Shown: in pieces, positions 51,630 to 59,388 of the stretch | How positions within the stretch are numbered: the first letter of the stretch is position 1 | How the letters are laid out: each line of letters opens with the position of its first letter | DNA from: UJ101 sp965262705 | GTDB taxonomy: Bacteria; Bacteroidota; Bacteroidia; Flavobacteriales; UJ101 | Direction of reading: 5' to 3' | Length of the DNA: 64,000 nt | Assembly (NCBI GenBank): GCA_965262705.1 | Contig: OZ253556.1 | Coordinates: 992,001 to 1,056,000 of the forward strand | Program-made: the position numbers and the translations under genes | Notes under the pieces: generated by a model | Databases searched by the model: none | Seen by the model: the letters and a program-made list of their open reading frames with translations, nothing else | Told to the model about the DNA's origin: nothing

Positions 51630-53405
51630 TTACATTCGTTCAGGAACTTGAATCCCCAGTAATTTCATTCCGGTCTTGATAACTCTCCCGGTTAATTGAG
51701 AGAGTTGTAGTCTAAATTGTTTTTTTTCCTCCTCTTTTTCCTTTAAAATGGGCATATTTTGATAAAAATTATTGTAGTTTTTTACTAAATCATAAAGATA
51801 ATTGGCTATCATGGCCGGCGATAACGTCTCTGCAGACTGCTGGATAATGGATGGAAAGTCAATAATTTGCTTAAAAATAATTTTTTCTCGATCATTAATA
51901 GTATATCCAGTAAAAGAATGATCTTGTATTCTTCCTTTTCGTTGAAGCGAACAAATTCTTGCATAGGTATACTGAATGAAAGGCCCTGTATTTCCATTAA
52001 AATCAATGGTCTCCTCAGGATTGAATTTTATCGTTCGCTTAGGATCTACTTTTAAAATAAAATATTTTAATGCGCATAGGCCTACCATTCGATGCGTTTT
52101 ATGCTTTTCTTCAGGAGTTAATGCGTCTAATTTTCCCGTGCTTTCAGCAATATTAGCAGCGGTTTTAACCATCTCCTTTATTAATTTATCGGCATCAATC
52201 GTAGTACCTTCCCGACTTTTCATGCGTGAGCCATCCGATAAATGAACCATTCCATAAGAAAGATGATACAGACGGTCTGCCCATGCGTATCCTAATTTTC
52301 TTAAAATGGTAATGAGTACTTTAAAATGATGATTTTGTTCATCGCCCACCGTATAAATACATTGATCGAAATGATAAGTTTCGTAACGTTTTACAGCAGT
52401 TCCTAAGTCCTGAGTCATATAGACTGCGGTGCCATCTGCACGTAATAATAATTTGTTATCCAAATTCTCTGCTTGTAAATCGCACCAAATCGATCCATCT
52501 TCTTTTCGATATAGAATATCTTTTTCCAACCCCTTTTGCAGGATATTTTTTCCTAATATATAATTATTGGATTCATAATCTTGAAAATCAAAATCTACAC
52601 CCAAATGTTTATAGGTAATTTCAAACCCGTCGTAAACCCAGCGGTTCATTTTCTCCCAAAGCGCCAAAGTTTCCGATTCTCCTGACTCCCATTTACGAAG
52701 CATTTCTTGTGCTTCTGATAAAACCGGTGCTTTTTTCTTTGCCTCTTCTTCTGTTTCTCCTTGTTTCAACAACTGTTTCACTTCTTCTTTATACAGTTGG
52801 TTAAAAAGCACGTAGTATTTTCCGACCAGTTGATCGCCTTTCATCCCTGAAGATTCGGGCGTCTCGCCATTCCCCAATTTTTGCCATGCTAACATCGACT
52901 TGCAAATATGAATCCCACGGTCATTAATCACTTGAGTTTTTAATACCTTTTTACCTGCTGCTTTCAAAATTTCAGCTACTGAGTACCCCAGCAAATTGTT
53001 GCGAATATGGCCTAAATGCAATGGCTTGTTTGTATTAGGAGAAGAGTACTCTATGATAATTGGCGGCGTATGGTCTGCCGCTTTTGTATATCCATAATTG
53101 GATTTATTTTTAATTTCATTAAATAATCTTATGAAATAATCATCTGAAAGAGATAAGTTTAAAAATCCTTTTACTATGTTGAATGACTTGATTTCAATCA
53201 CATTATTTTGTAAATAATTGCCTATTTCATTGCCTATTTCTTCTGGGGTTCTGTGAACAGATTTAACATAGGGAAAAACAATTAAGGTGATATCGCCTTT
53301 AAATTCTGCTCGTGTATCCTGTAATTCAACTTTATTTGAGCGAAGCCCATATAATTTTTCTAAGGCAGATTTAATATGAGGCGTTATTATTTCTTGAATC
53401 ATCAT
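51630..53405 (-). CDS. argS: Arginine--tRNA ligase
   Basis: 591 residues, the usual length. The Arg-tRNA synthetase N-terminal domain opens the protein. The class I signature is SSPNTNKPLHLGHIRNNLLG (HIGH as HLGH, near residue 128) and the KMSKS-like loop is RMKSREGT near 388, typical of ArgRS. GNTGPFIQYTYARICSLQRK near 470 begins the anticodon-binding helical domain. It charges tRNA-Arg. Start may be 53405 or the next codon at 53402. Confidence 0.96.
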   Translation of the reverse strand: MMIQEIITPHIKSALEKLYGLRSNKVELQDTRAEFKGDITLIVFPYVKSVHRTPEEIGNEIGNYLQNNVIEIKSFNIVKGFLNLSLSDDYFIRLFNEIKNKSNYGYTKAADHTPPIIIEYSSPNTNKPLHLGHIRNNLLGYSVAEILKAAGKKVLKTQVINDRGIHICKSMLAWQKLGNGETPESSGMKGDQLVGKYYVLFNQLYKEEVKQLLKQGETEEEAKKKAPVLSEAQEMLRKWESGESETLALWEKMNRWVYDGFEITYKHLGVDFDFQDYESNNYILGKNILQKGLEKDILYRKEDGSIWCDLQAENLDNKLLLRADGTAVYMTQDLGTAVKRYETYHFDQCIYTVGDEQNHHFKVLITILRKLGYAWADRLYHLSYGMVHLSDGSRMKSREGTTIDADKLIKEMVKTAANIAESTGKLDALTPEEKHKTHRMVGLCALKYFILKVDPKRTIKFNPEETIDFNGNTGPFIQYTYARICSLQRKGRIQDHSFTGYTINDREKIIFKQIIDFPSIIQQSAETLSPAMIANYLYDLVKNYNNFYQNMPILKEKEEEKKQFRLQLSQLTGRVIKTGMKLLGIQVPERM

Positions 53406-53544
53406 ACGAGAAACTTGAAAAACAAAAATACATTTTTAAACGTGAGAAAACAAAAGTTTATGAAATGATGGTTATTTTCATTTTGTTATATAATTTTATA
53501 AGCGGCTCTGTTTTATTATAATTGGTTTTTATGTCATATAAATT

Positions 53545-53751
53545 GAGATCGTTGCAGAATGTATAAAAAAGGATTAAAAAGAAACTATTTAACTTCAAAC
53601 TGTTTTCTTCTCAAAAAAATTAAAATTCTCCACACCCATTAGGGTGCTCTGGTATTTAATTTTAGCTTACGCTGACTTTAGCTTTGCTGACTTTCAGTTC
53701 AGTTCCTTGAGCATTGTATTTTTTTGTTAGCGTTCTTTTTGCAAAGGTCCC
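53545..53751. mobile_element. MITE-like element (207 bp), diverged
   Basis: GAGATCGTTGCAGAATGTAT at the left and CTTTTTGCAAAGGTCCC at the right, with one substitution in each terminal GGTCTC. Core plus a nested AGCTTACGCTGACTTTAGCT and TTTGCTGACTTTCAGTTCAG. It lies between argS and the IS3 remnant. Confidence 0.65.
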
Positions 53752-53785
53752 AAATTAACGATACTCCCATATAAGTGTAAAGGGA

Positions 53786-54424
53786 TGTAAGCCCCCTAAA
53801 TTAGCTACGTTCTAATTTATACAAATTTCATTACTTTTTATGTTTTCAAATATAGAAAAGCTAGCTTTTCCATATCTGGTTAAAAATTCTACAGGTGTCA
53901 GATCACCCACCTAGTGCCTCATGAGGTGTTTTATTATTGTCATGTTCTATCCATTGTTCGGTCAATATTTTTACTTGCTCTAAGCAAGAGAAGTTATCGG
54001 CATTGCGTATTTCTTCTCTATAGCTTCGGTTAAATCGTTCTATAAAACTATTTTGAACCGGTTTTCCCGGCTGGATATAACATATTTTAATATCATTGCG
54101 CTCACACCAATCTTGGAAGTGAATACGGGTAAACTCAAGTCCATTATCTACTCGTATCCGCGCTGGCTTACCCCTGTATTCAATGAGTTTATTGAGTTCT
54201 CGAGTTACTCTTGCGCTGGCAATGGATACATCAACAGTAATCCAAAGACCTTCTCGATTAAAATCGTCTATGATATTAAGTGTCCTAAAACTTTTACCCC
54301 GTAGGAAACGATCCTGCATAAAAGCAATACTCCACACAATATTAGTATCTATAGGCAGTGTCAAAGGTCTTTTAATACGTTCTAAAATGCGTCGTTTACG
54401 TCTTCTTCTAATGTTTAATCTCAT
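53786..54424 (-). pseudogene. IS3-family OrfB, truncated, catalytic Asp lost
   Basis: The IS end TGTAAGCCCCCTAAATTAGC starts at 53786. The open frame (53903-54424, 173 residues) has NIIDDFNREGLWITVDVSI, ARIRVDNGLEFTRIHFQDW (second DDE Asp) and SFIERFNRSYREEIR (Glu). The first Asp (WSxDFM) is Ala in NIVWSIAFMQ: codon GCT for GAT. The N-terminal half and OrfA are missing. Copy at 24.7-25.3 kb shares the Ala. Confidence 0.8.
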
Positions 54425-54469
54425 CTGTTTGTATACACGCGGTAGACATGTTTATGGTTATATACATAT

Positions 54470-54514
54470 CGAGACCGTTGCAAAAAGCACTCTAACAAAA
54501 AAGTACAACGGTCT
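54470..54514. mobile_element. Miniature MITE derivative (45 bp)
   Basis: GAGACCGTTGCAAAAAGCAC, then CTAACAAAAAAGTACAACG and the closing GGTCTC. Only the two termini and about a dozen bases between remain. It cuts the IS3 remnant from rsgA. Confidence 0.65.
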
Positions 54515-54531
54515 CATATTCTTCAACAGCC

Positions 54532-55473
54532 CTAATTTGTATAATCATTCACTCTATAACTGATTTTAGAGTTCTCATTTAGAAAAGAAAGATAAGATAA
54601 AAAACGGCTGCGGGCTATTCTTCCCTCTTCAACTGCTTTTTTTACCGCACATCCCGGCTCGTTTTGGTGTAAACAATTATTAAATTTACATTGCGATTTT
54701 AAAGCCAGTATCTCAGGAAAATAATCGCCAATCTCTTCTTTTTCTATTTGCACTAATCCTAATCCTTTGATTCCGGGGGTATCAATAATATATCCTCCAA
54801 AGGACCAGGGAAACATTTCAGCAAAAGTGGTCGTATGCTGACCTTTATCGTGAAATGAAGAAATATTTCCTATTTTTAGATTTAATCCGGGCGATAACTT
54901 ATTGATTAACGTTGATTTTCCTGTACCGGAATGCCCTGAAATCATTGAAATTTTTCCTTTCATCAAGGGTTTAATTTTTTCAATATTTATCTGCTGCAAA
55001 GCTGAGATTTCATAGCATGGATAACCGATAGAGCGATACAAATCTATCCATTTATTTTTTTGTATAACTTTTTCCTTCAAAAGAAGGTCAATTTTGTTAA
55101 ATAATAAAATGACCGGAATGGAATATGCCTGAGCGGTAACCAAAAAACGGTCGATAAACCCTGTTGAAGTCTTTGGGGAAACAAGCGTTACCATCAAAAA
55201 AGCAAGGTCGATATTACTGGCAATAATGTGTGTTCTTTTTGATAAATTAACCGATTGCCGGATAATGTAGTTTTTTCGTGGAGCGATTTGGGTAATGAAA
55301 ATATTTCCATTTTTTGCTGTTTCAAAATCTACCCGATCGCCTACAGCTATTGGGTTGGTATGTTGAATATGCTGCAATCGAAATTTTCCTTTTATTCGGG
55401 CGGTATAGACGGATCCTTTATCATCACGGATGGTGTGCCAACTCCCGGTTGATTTTATAACAATTCCTTTCAA
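54532..55473 (-). CDS. rsgA: Ribosome small-subunit biogenesis GTPase RsgA
   Basis: 313 residues. An OB-fold (about 1-70) is followed by a circularly permuted GTPase: NKIDLL (G4) near residue 120 before the P-loop SGHSGTGKSTLIN near 180 and DTPGIKGLGL (G3) near 230. The C-terminal zinc knuckle CKFNNCLHQNEPGC is near 275. It tests maturing 30S subunits. Start ATG 55473, stop next to the mini-MITE. Confidence 0.95.
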   Translation of the reverse strand: MKGIVIKSTGSWHTIRDDKGSVYTARIKGKFRLQHIQHTNPIAVGDRVDFETAKNGNIFITQIAPRKNYIIRQSVNLSKRTHIIASNIDLAFLMVTLVSPKTSTGFIDRFLVTAQAYSIPVILLFNKIDLLLKEKVIQKNKWIDLYRSIGYPCYEISALQQINIEKIKPLMKGKISMISGHSGTGKSTLINKLSPGLNLKIGNISSFHDKGQHTTTFAEMFPWSFGGYIIDTPGIKGLGLVQIEKEEIGDYFPEILALKSQCKFNNCLHQNEPGCAVKKAVEEGRIARSRFLSYLSFLNENSKISYRVNDYTN

Positions 55474-55497
55474 AAAATAACGCGTTAAAATAATAGA

Positions 55498-55623
55498 GCC
55501 CTTTAGCTTACACTGACGCTATCAAAACTTTGATAAGGCTGCTAAGCTTAGTCAAAGTAAGGAAGTGAATTTAAATTAAATGCTTTAATATGTATCATAT
55601 TCTATGTATTCTGCAACGGTCTC
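55498..55623. mobile_element. MITE-like right-end fragment
   Basis: A nested TTTAGCTTACACTGACGCT motif and a decayed REP-like part (GCTTAGTCAAAGTAAGGAAG), then AATTAAATGCTTTAATATG and the end TATTCTGCAACGGTCTC. The left terminus is missing. The remaining 55624-55832 is AT-rich and carries the promoter region of the S9 peptidase copy 2; no exact TAnnTTTG box was assigned. Confidence 0.55.
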
Positions 55624-55832
55624 TATACTGTTTTTACTAAACGATAACAAAGTTAGCACTTATTTTTCTTCTCTAAATAATCTTACTCTTTATTTCTTGT
55701 ATTTTTAATACTAAATACCTATATTACATTAATGCTATTTTATGAATGGATTTAAAATGTTAAAACTTGTTAATAATGGATGAAATAAAAAATAAATTTT
55801 GTTTCTTTGTATCAATTCTAAAATTAGAAAAA

Positions 55833-58256
55833 ATGAAAAAAATATTGCTTTGCTTTTTTTTAATAACGCTATTGTTTAAGGAAATTCATGCACAAAATAA
55901 CCTAGACTACCAAATGCCTGATCCGGCTATCCTTGACTTAGCAGATGTAACTCTTCCTCCGTCTATTTTTACTGATGAAAAAGCAGAAAATGCTTTTATG
56001 GTTTATAAAGACCGATACAAAAGTATCTCTGAATTATCGAATAAAGAACTCAAACTTGCCGGACTTAGAATAAATCCTCAAACCAATATTGGAAGCAGGA
56101 CTAAGTATTATTTTAAAATTACTTATTACAATTTAAAAACGGCAGTAGAATCAGAAATAAACAATTTGCCTAAAAACGGTAAGTTTTCAATGTTTACTTG
56201 GTCTCCAGATCAGTCAAAACTAGCCTTTACCAATACGACCAACAAAGGAGTCGAACTTTGGGTAATTGATGTAAAAAATAGACAAGCCAAAAAATTAACT
56301 TCTGATAATCTCAATGCTAATCTTGGCAGACCCTTCTCTTGGTATTCTGATAACAACGCTTTGTTAATTAAAGTATTACCAAAAGATAGAAAAGCATTGA
56401 TAGAAAATCAGACGAGTATCCCTACAGGACCCATCATTTCTGAGAGCGTTGGTAAATTAGCACAAAATCGTACCTATCAAGACTTGCTAAAAAGTAAAAA
56501 TGATGTATTCAATTTTGAACAATTGGTCTATTCTGAAATAAAAAAGATAACATTAAATGGAAACATAACAGATTGGGCACCAAAGGCTATGTATGGTGGT
56601 ATGAGTTTTTCCCCGGATGGAAACTATGTTGTAATTGTTGAAATAAAAAAACCGTTTTCATATATCGTTCCCTATTCACGTTTTCCATTTACTGAAACCG
56701 TTTTTGACCGCTCAGGAAAGAAGATCAAACAAATTCTTGAGGCGCAATTGGAAGAAGACCGTCCTAAAGGATTTATGTCTGTCCGAAAAGGAATCCGTAA
56801 CATTAAATGGCGTCCAGATAAGCCCGCAACTTTATACTGGATAGAAGCGCTAGACGGAGGTGATAGTCAAAAAAAGGCGGCGTTTAGAGACGAGGTTTAT
56901 CAACTTGATGCGCCTTTTAATACAAATAAAAAATTCTTACTAAAGACCATTGATCGATTTGCTGGAATTGACTGGGGTACAGATAACTTAGCCGTTGCCT
57001 ATGATTATTGGTGGACCAACCGCAATACAAGCAGATATTTATTTAATCCGTCTAAACCTCAACAAGAACCAAAACGTTTTTACAGCAAAAATTATCAGGA
57101 TAAATATAATGAACCTGGTACGTTCTTAACCAAGAGAAATCAATGGGGTAGACAACAATTAGCAGTCAGTAAAAACAAATTATTTCTAATTGGCGATGGA
57201 TATTCTAAGGAGGGCATCTTGCCTTTTATAGACGAATTCAGCATAAAACAATTGAAAAGCAAGCGGCTTTGGCGTGCTTCAAAAGGAGATAAACTAGAGC
57301 AAATCGTAGATGTTATTAATTTGAAAAAAGGTATTGTTTTAGAAAGAATCGAATCTAAAAATGACTACCCGAATTACTTCTTTCGAAATATTTATTCAAA
57401 ACACGCTAAACCAGAGCAAAAGACGTTCTTTAAGAATCCATTTGAGGTACTAAAAAATATACATAAAGAAGTTATCAAATACAAGCGTGCAGATGGAGTT
57501 GAGTTATCAGCTACTTTATATTTACCACCCAATTATAATAGAAAAGAAAAACTACCTATGTTAATGTGGGCTTATCCAAGAGAATTCAAAGATAACTTAA
57601 CTGCCGGGCAAATCACATCATCGCCTAATGAATTTACTTATCCATGGTATGGGTCGCCTATTTTTTGGGTGATGAGAGGGTATGCTGTATTGGATGATGC
57701 ATCATTCCCTATTATAGGAGAAGGTGATAAAGAGCCTAATGATACGTTTATTCCTCAACTGGTTGAAGATGCAAAAGCAGCCATTGATGCCGTAGATAAG
57801 TTAGGTTACATCGACCGAAATCGAGTTGCGGTAGGCGGGCATTCTTATGGCGCATTCATGGTAGCCAATCTTTTGACGCACTCCGACCTTTTCACGGCAG
57901 GAATTGCACGGAGTGGTGCTTACAATCGAACCTTAACCCCATTTGGGTTTCAGTCTGAAGAACGAAATTACTGGGAAACTCCTGAGGTTTACAATACCAT
58001 GTCACCTTTCCAGAATGCTAACAAAATGAAACACCCTCTTCTATTGATTCATGGCGGTGAGGATAACAATTCGGGGACCTATACTATGCAAAGTAAGCGA
58101 TATTTTAATGCATTAAAAGGATTGGGGGCTATTTCCCGGTTGGTTATCCTTCCCAAAGAAGCTCATGGCTATAAGGCGAAAGAGTCTGTTATGCATATGC
58201 TTTGGGAACAAGACCAATGGTTAGAGAAATACGTGAAAAATAAAAAAATGAATTAA
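55833..58256 (+). CDS. S9 prolyl-oligopeptidase-family serine peptidase, copy 2
   Basis: 807 residues from ATG 55833, where the signal peptide MKKILLCFFLITLLFKEIHAQ begins; the frame runs back to 55767 but that part has no match in copy 1. Same domains as copy 1: propeller, then hydrolase with Ser671 in GGHSYGAF. By eye only two bases differ in 2,424: codon 661 (GAC, Asp; copy 1 AAC, Asn) and codon 679 (AAT for AAC, silent). Flanking DNA is unrelated on both sides. No SusC/SusD is adjacent here. Confidence 0.92.
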   Translation: MKKILLCFFLITLLFKEIHAQNNLDYQMPDPAILDLADVTLPPSIFTDEKAENAFMVYKDRYKSISELSNKELKLAGLRINPQTNIGSRTKYYFKITYYNLKTAVESEINNLPKNGKFSMFTWSPDQSKLAFTNTTNKGVELWVIDVKNRQAKKLTSDNLNANLGRPFSWYSDNNALLIKVLPKDRKALIENQTSIPTGPIISESVGKLAQNRTYQDLLKSKNDVFNFEQLVYSEIKKITLNGNITDWAPKAMYGGMSFSPDGNYVVIVEIKKPFSYIVPYSRFPFTETVFDRSGKKIKQILEAQLEEDRPKGFMSVRKGIRNIKWRPDKPATLYWIEALDGGDSQKKAAFRDEVYQLDAPFNTNKKFLLKTIDRFAGIDWGTDNLAVAYDYWWTNRNTSRYLFNPSKPQQEPKRFYSKNYQDKYNEPGTFLTKRNQWGRQQLAVSKNKLFLIGDGYSKEGILPFIDEFSIKQLKSKRLWRASKGDKLEQIVDVINLKKGIVLERIESKNDYPNYFFRNIYSKHAKPEQKTFFKNPFEVLKNIHKEVIKYKRADGVELSATLYLPPNYNRKEKLPMLMWAYPREFKDNLTAGQITSSPNEFTYPWYGSPIFWVMRGYAVLDDASFPIIGEGDKEPNDTFIPQLVEDAKAAIDAVDKLGYIDRNRVAVGGHSYGAFMVANLLTHSDLFTAGIARSGAYNRTLTPFGFQSEERNYWETPEVYNTMSPFQNANKMKHPLLLIHGGEDNNSGTYTMQSKRYFNALKGLGAISRLVILPKEAHGYKAKESVMHMLWEQDQWLEKYVKNKKMN

Positions 58257-58275
58257 TCTTGATTTAAAATCAAGA
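58257..58275. terminator. Possible terminator after S9 peptidase copy 2
   Basis: TCTTGATTT and its exact inverse AAATCAAGA, almost touching, directly after the stop codon. The following AGAAATTTTAAC has only a weak T-run. No such hairpin follows copy 1. Confidence 0.4.
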
Positions 58276-58320
58276 GAAATTTTAACTGTCATGAGTAATG
58301 CAAGCGCCCAATTAAAAGTA

Positions 58321-58529
58321 GAGACCGTTGCAAAAAGCGCTTTAGCAAAAAAATGTAACGCCCGATAAAAATTAAATGCCGGAGCAACCTTTGGGTTGTG
58401 AGGATTTAACTCTTGGTAGCTGAGCCTGTCGAAGCTTTGAGATGGTTACTGAGCACAGCCGAAGTAAGGAAGTAGTTTGAAGCGAGATGCTTTCTTTTTC
58501 ATACTTTTTTTATGTTCTGCAATGGTCTC
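58321..58529. mobile_element. MITE-like element with REP-like insert (209 bp)
   Basis: GAGACCGTTGCAAAAAGCGC to TGTTCTGCAATGGTCTC. The core (GATAAAAATTAAATGCCGG, CAACCTTTGGGTTG) is split by a REP-like block TGAGCCTGTCGAAGC...GGTTACTGAGCACAG. Structure matches the copy at 3771. Confidence 0.75.
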
Positions 58530-58531
58530 AA

Positions 58532-58639
58532 GTACATATTCAAGCAGGATTAAATGTAGGAATTATTAAAGATGAAATACTGCCGATAAATCATTTGCTG
58601 TCGCAAACAACTTATTGGTTTAGTAGAAAGAAAGTTTAA
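58532..58639 (+). pseudogene. 3' gene fragment, unidentified
   Basis: 35 codons open from the MITE edge to TAA at 58639: VHIQAGLNVGIIKDEILPIN and HLLSQTTYWFSRKKV. Looks like the end of a coding sequence whose body was removed at the MITE border. Too short to identify. Confidence 0.35.
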
Positions 58640-58647
58640 ATTACCGC

Positions 58648-59382
58648 CTAGATTTCTATAATTCCACCCGATTTCACCCAAAATATATTTTCTCTTTGCT
58701 TAACTTTTGTCCACTCGTCTAATTTTTCTATTATATATACTTTCTCTCCCGCGTTGAGTTTTTTTAAAAGATGACCTTGTTCTACCGGGCTTTCGCTTGC
58801 TTCTAAATCTTTTATCACAATGGCTTCCTTTGTTGCAAATCGAAAAGAAAAGTAACCCGCGGTAGAAATTATAATAGATAAACCAAGAAAAAATAAAACT
58901 GTCAATATTACTCTTCTAAACAGGAGAAGGGATGAAAATTTAAAGCTAATAAAGCAAAGCGAAAAAACTATTACTAAAATTGTTGTTAAAACAAGCCATT
59001 GGTAACGAGTTAGCATTTTAAAAGGATTTCGTCCATTATTGGTTTCTTGAGAGTTAAACGGCATTATTTTTTTTAGGGTCAGTTTTAAATTGGCCTCCGC
59101 ATCACAATGCAACGGATTTATCTTCAAAGTTTTTTCATAATAAGCCCGTGCAGCACCCCATTGATTCAGGCGGTAATAACAGTTTCCCATGTTATAAAAA
59201 AGATTATCTGACCGGATTTTCCTTTTCTCTATTTGCCAGTAAACTTCTAATGCCTTTTCAAATTTTCCCTGCCGCTGCCATTGCACTCCTTTTGAGAATA
59301 AATCTTCGTTAGAATTTTCTTCTTTTGCAATAAGCGTAAGCGAAAGGAATAGTAATAACGAAATGGATAATTGCTTTTTCAT
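58648..59382 (-). CDS. batE: BatE: TPR and SH3-domain protein of the aerotolerance operon
   Basis: 244 residues. Signal sequence MKKQLSISLLLFLSLTLIAK, a TPR region (about 25-95, NLFYNMGNCYYRLNQWGAARAY split over two repeats), two membrane segments (about 125-190) and a C-terminal SH3-like domain (LLKKLNAGEKVYIIEKL, WTKVK). Last gene of the bat operon, 6 bp after batD. Bat proteins support oxygen tolerance in Bacteroidota, probably as an envelope complex with a MoxR ATPase. Confidence 0.9.
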   Translation of the reverse strand: MKKQLSISLLLFLSLTLIAKEENSNEDLFSKGVQWQRQGKFEKALEVYWQIEKRKIRSDNLFYNMGNCYYRLNQWGAARAYYEKTLKINPLHCDAEANLKLTLKKIMPFNSQETNNGRNPFKMLTRYQWLVLTTILVIVFSLCFISFKFSSLLLFRRVILTVLFFLGLSIIISTAGYFSFRFATKEAIVIKDLEASESPVEQGHLLKKLNAGEKVYIIEKLDEWTKVKQRENIFWVKSGGIIEI

Positions 59383-59388
59383 GGGTTA

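Noticed and set aside
3771..58529. Interspersed GAGACC repeats as a CRISPR array or riboswitch family
   Set aside because: Copies are kilobases apart, are bounded by inverted ends and vary in length, which fits mobile elements. They are placed at gene ends rather than in leaders.
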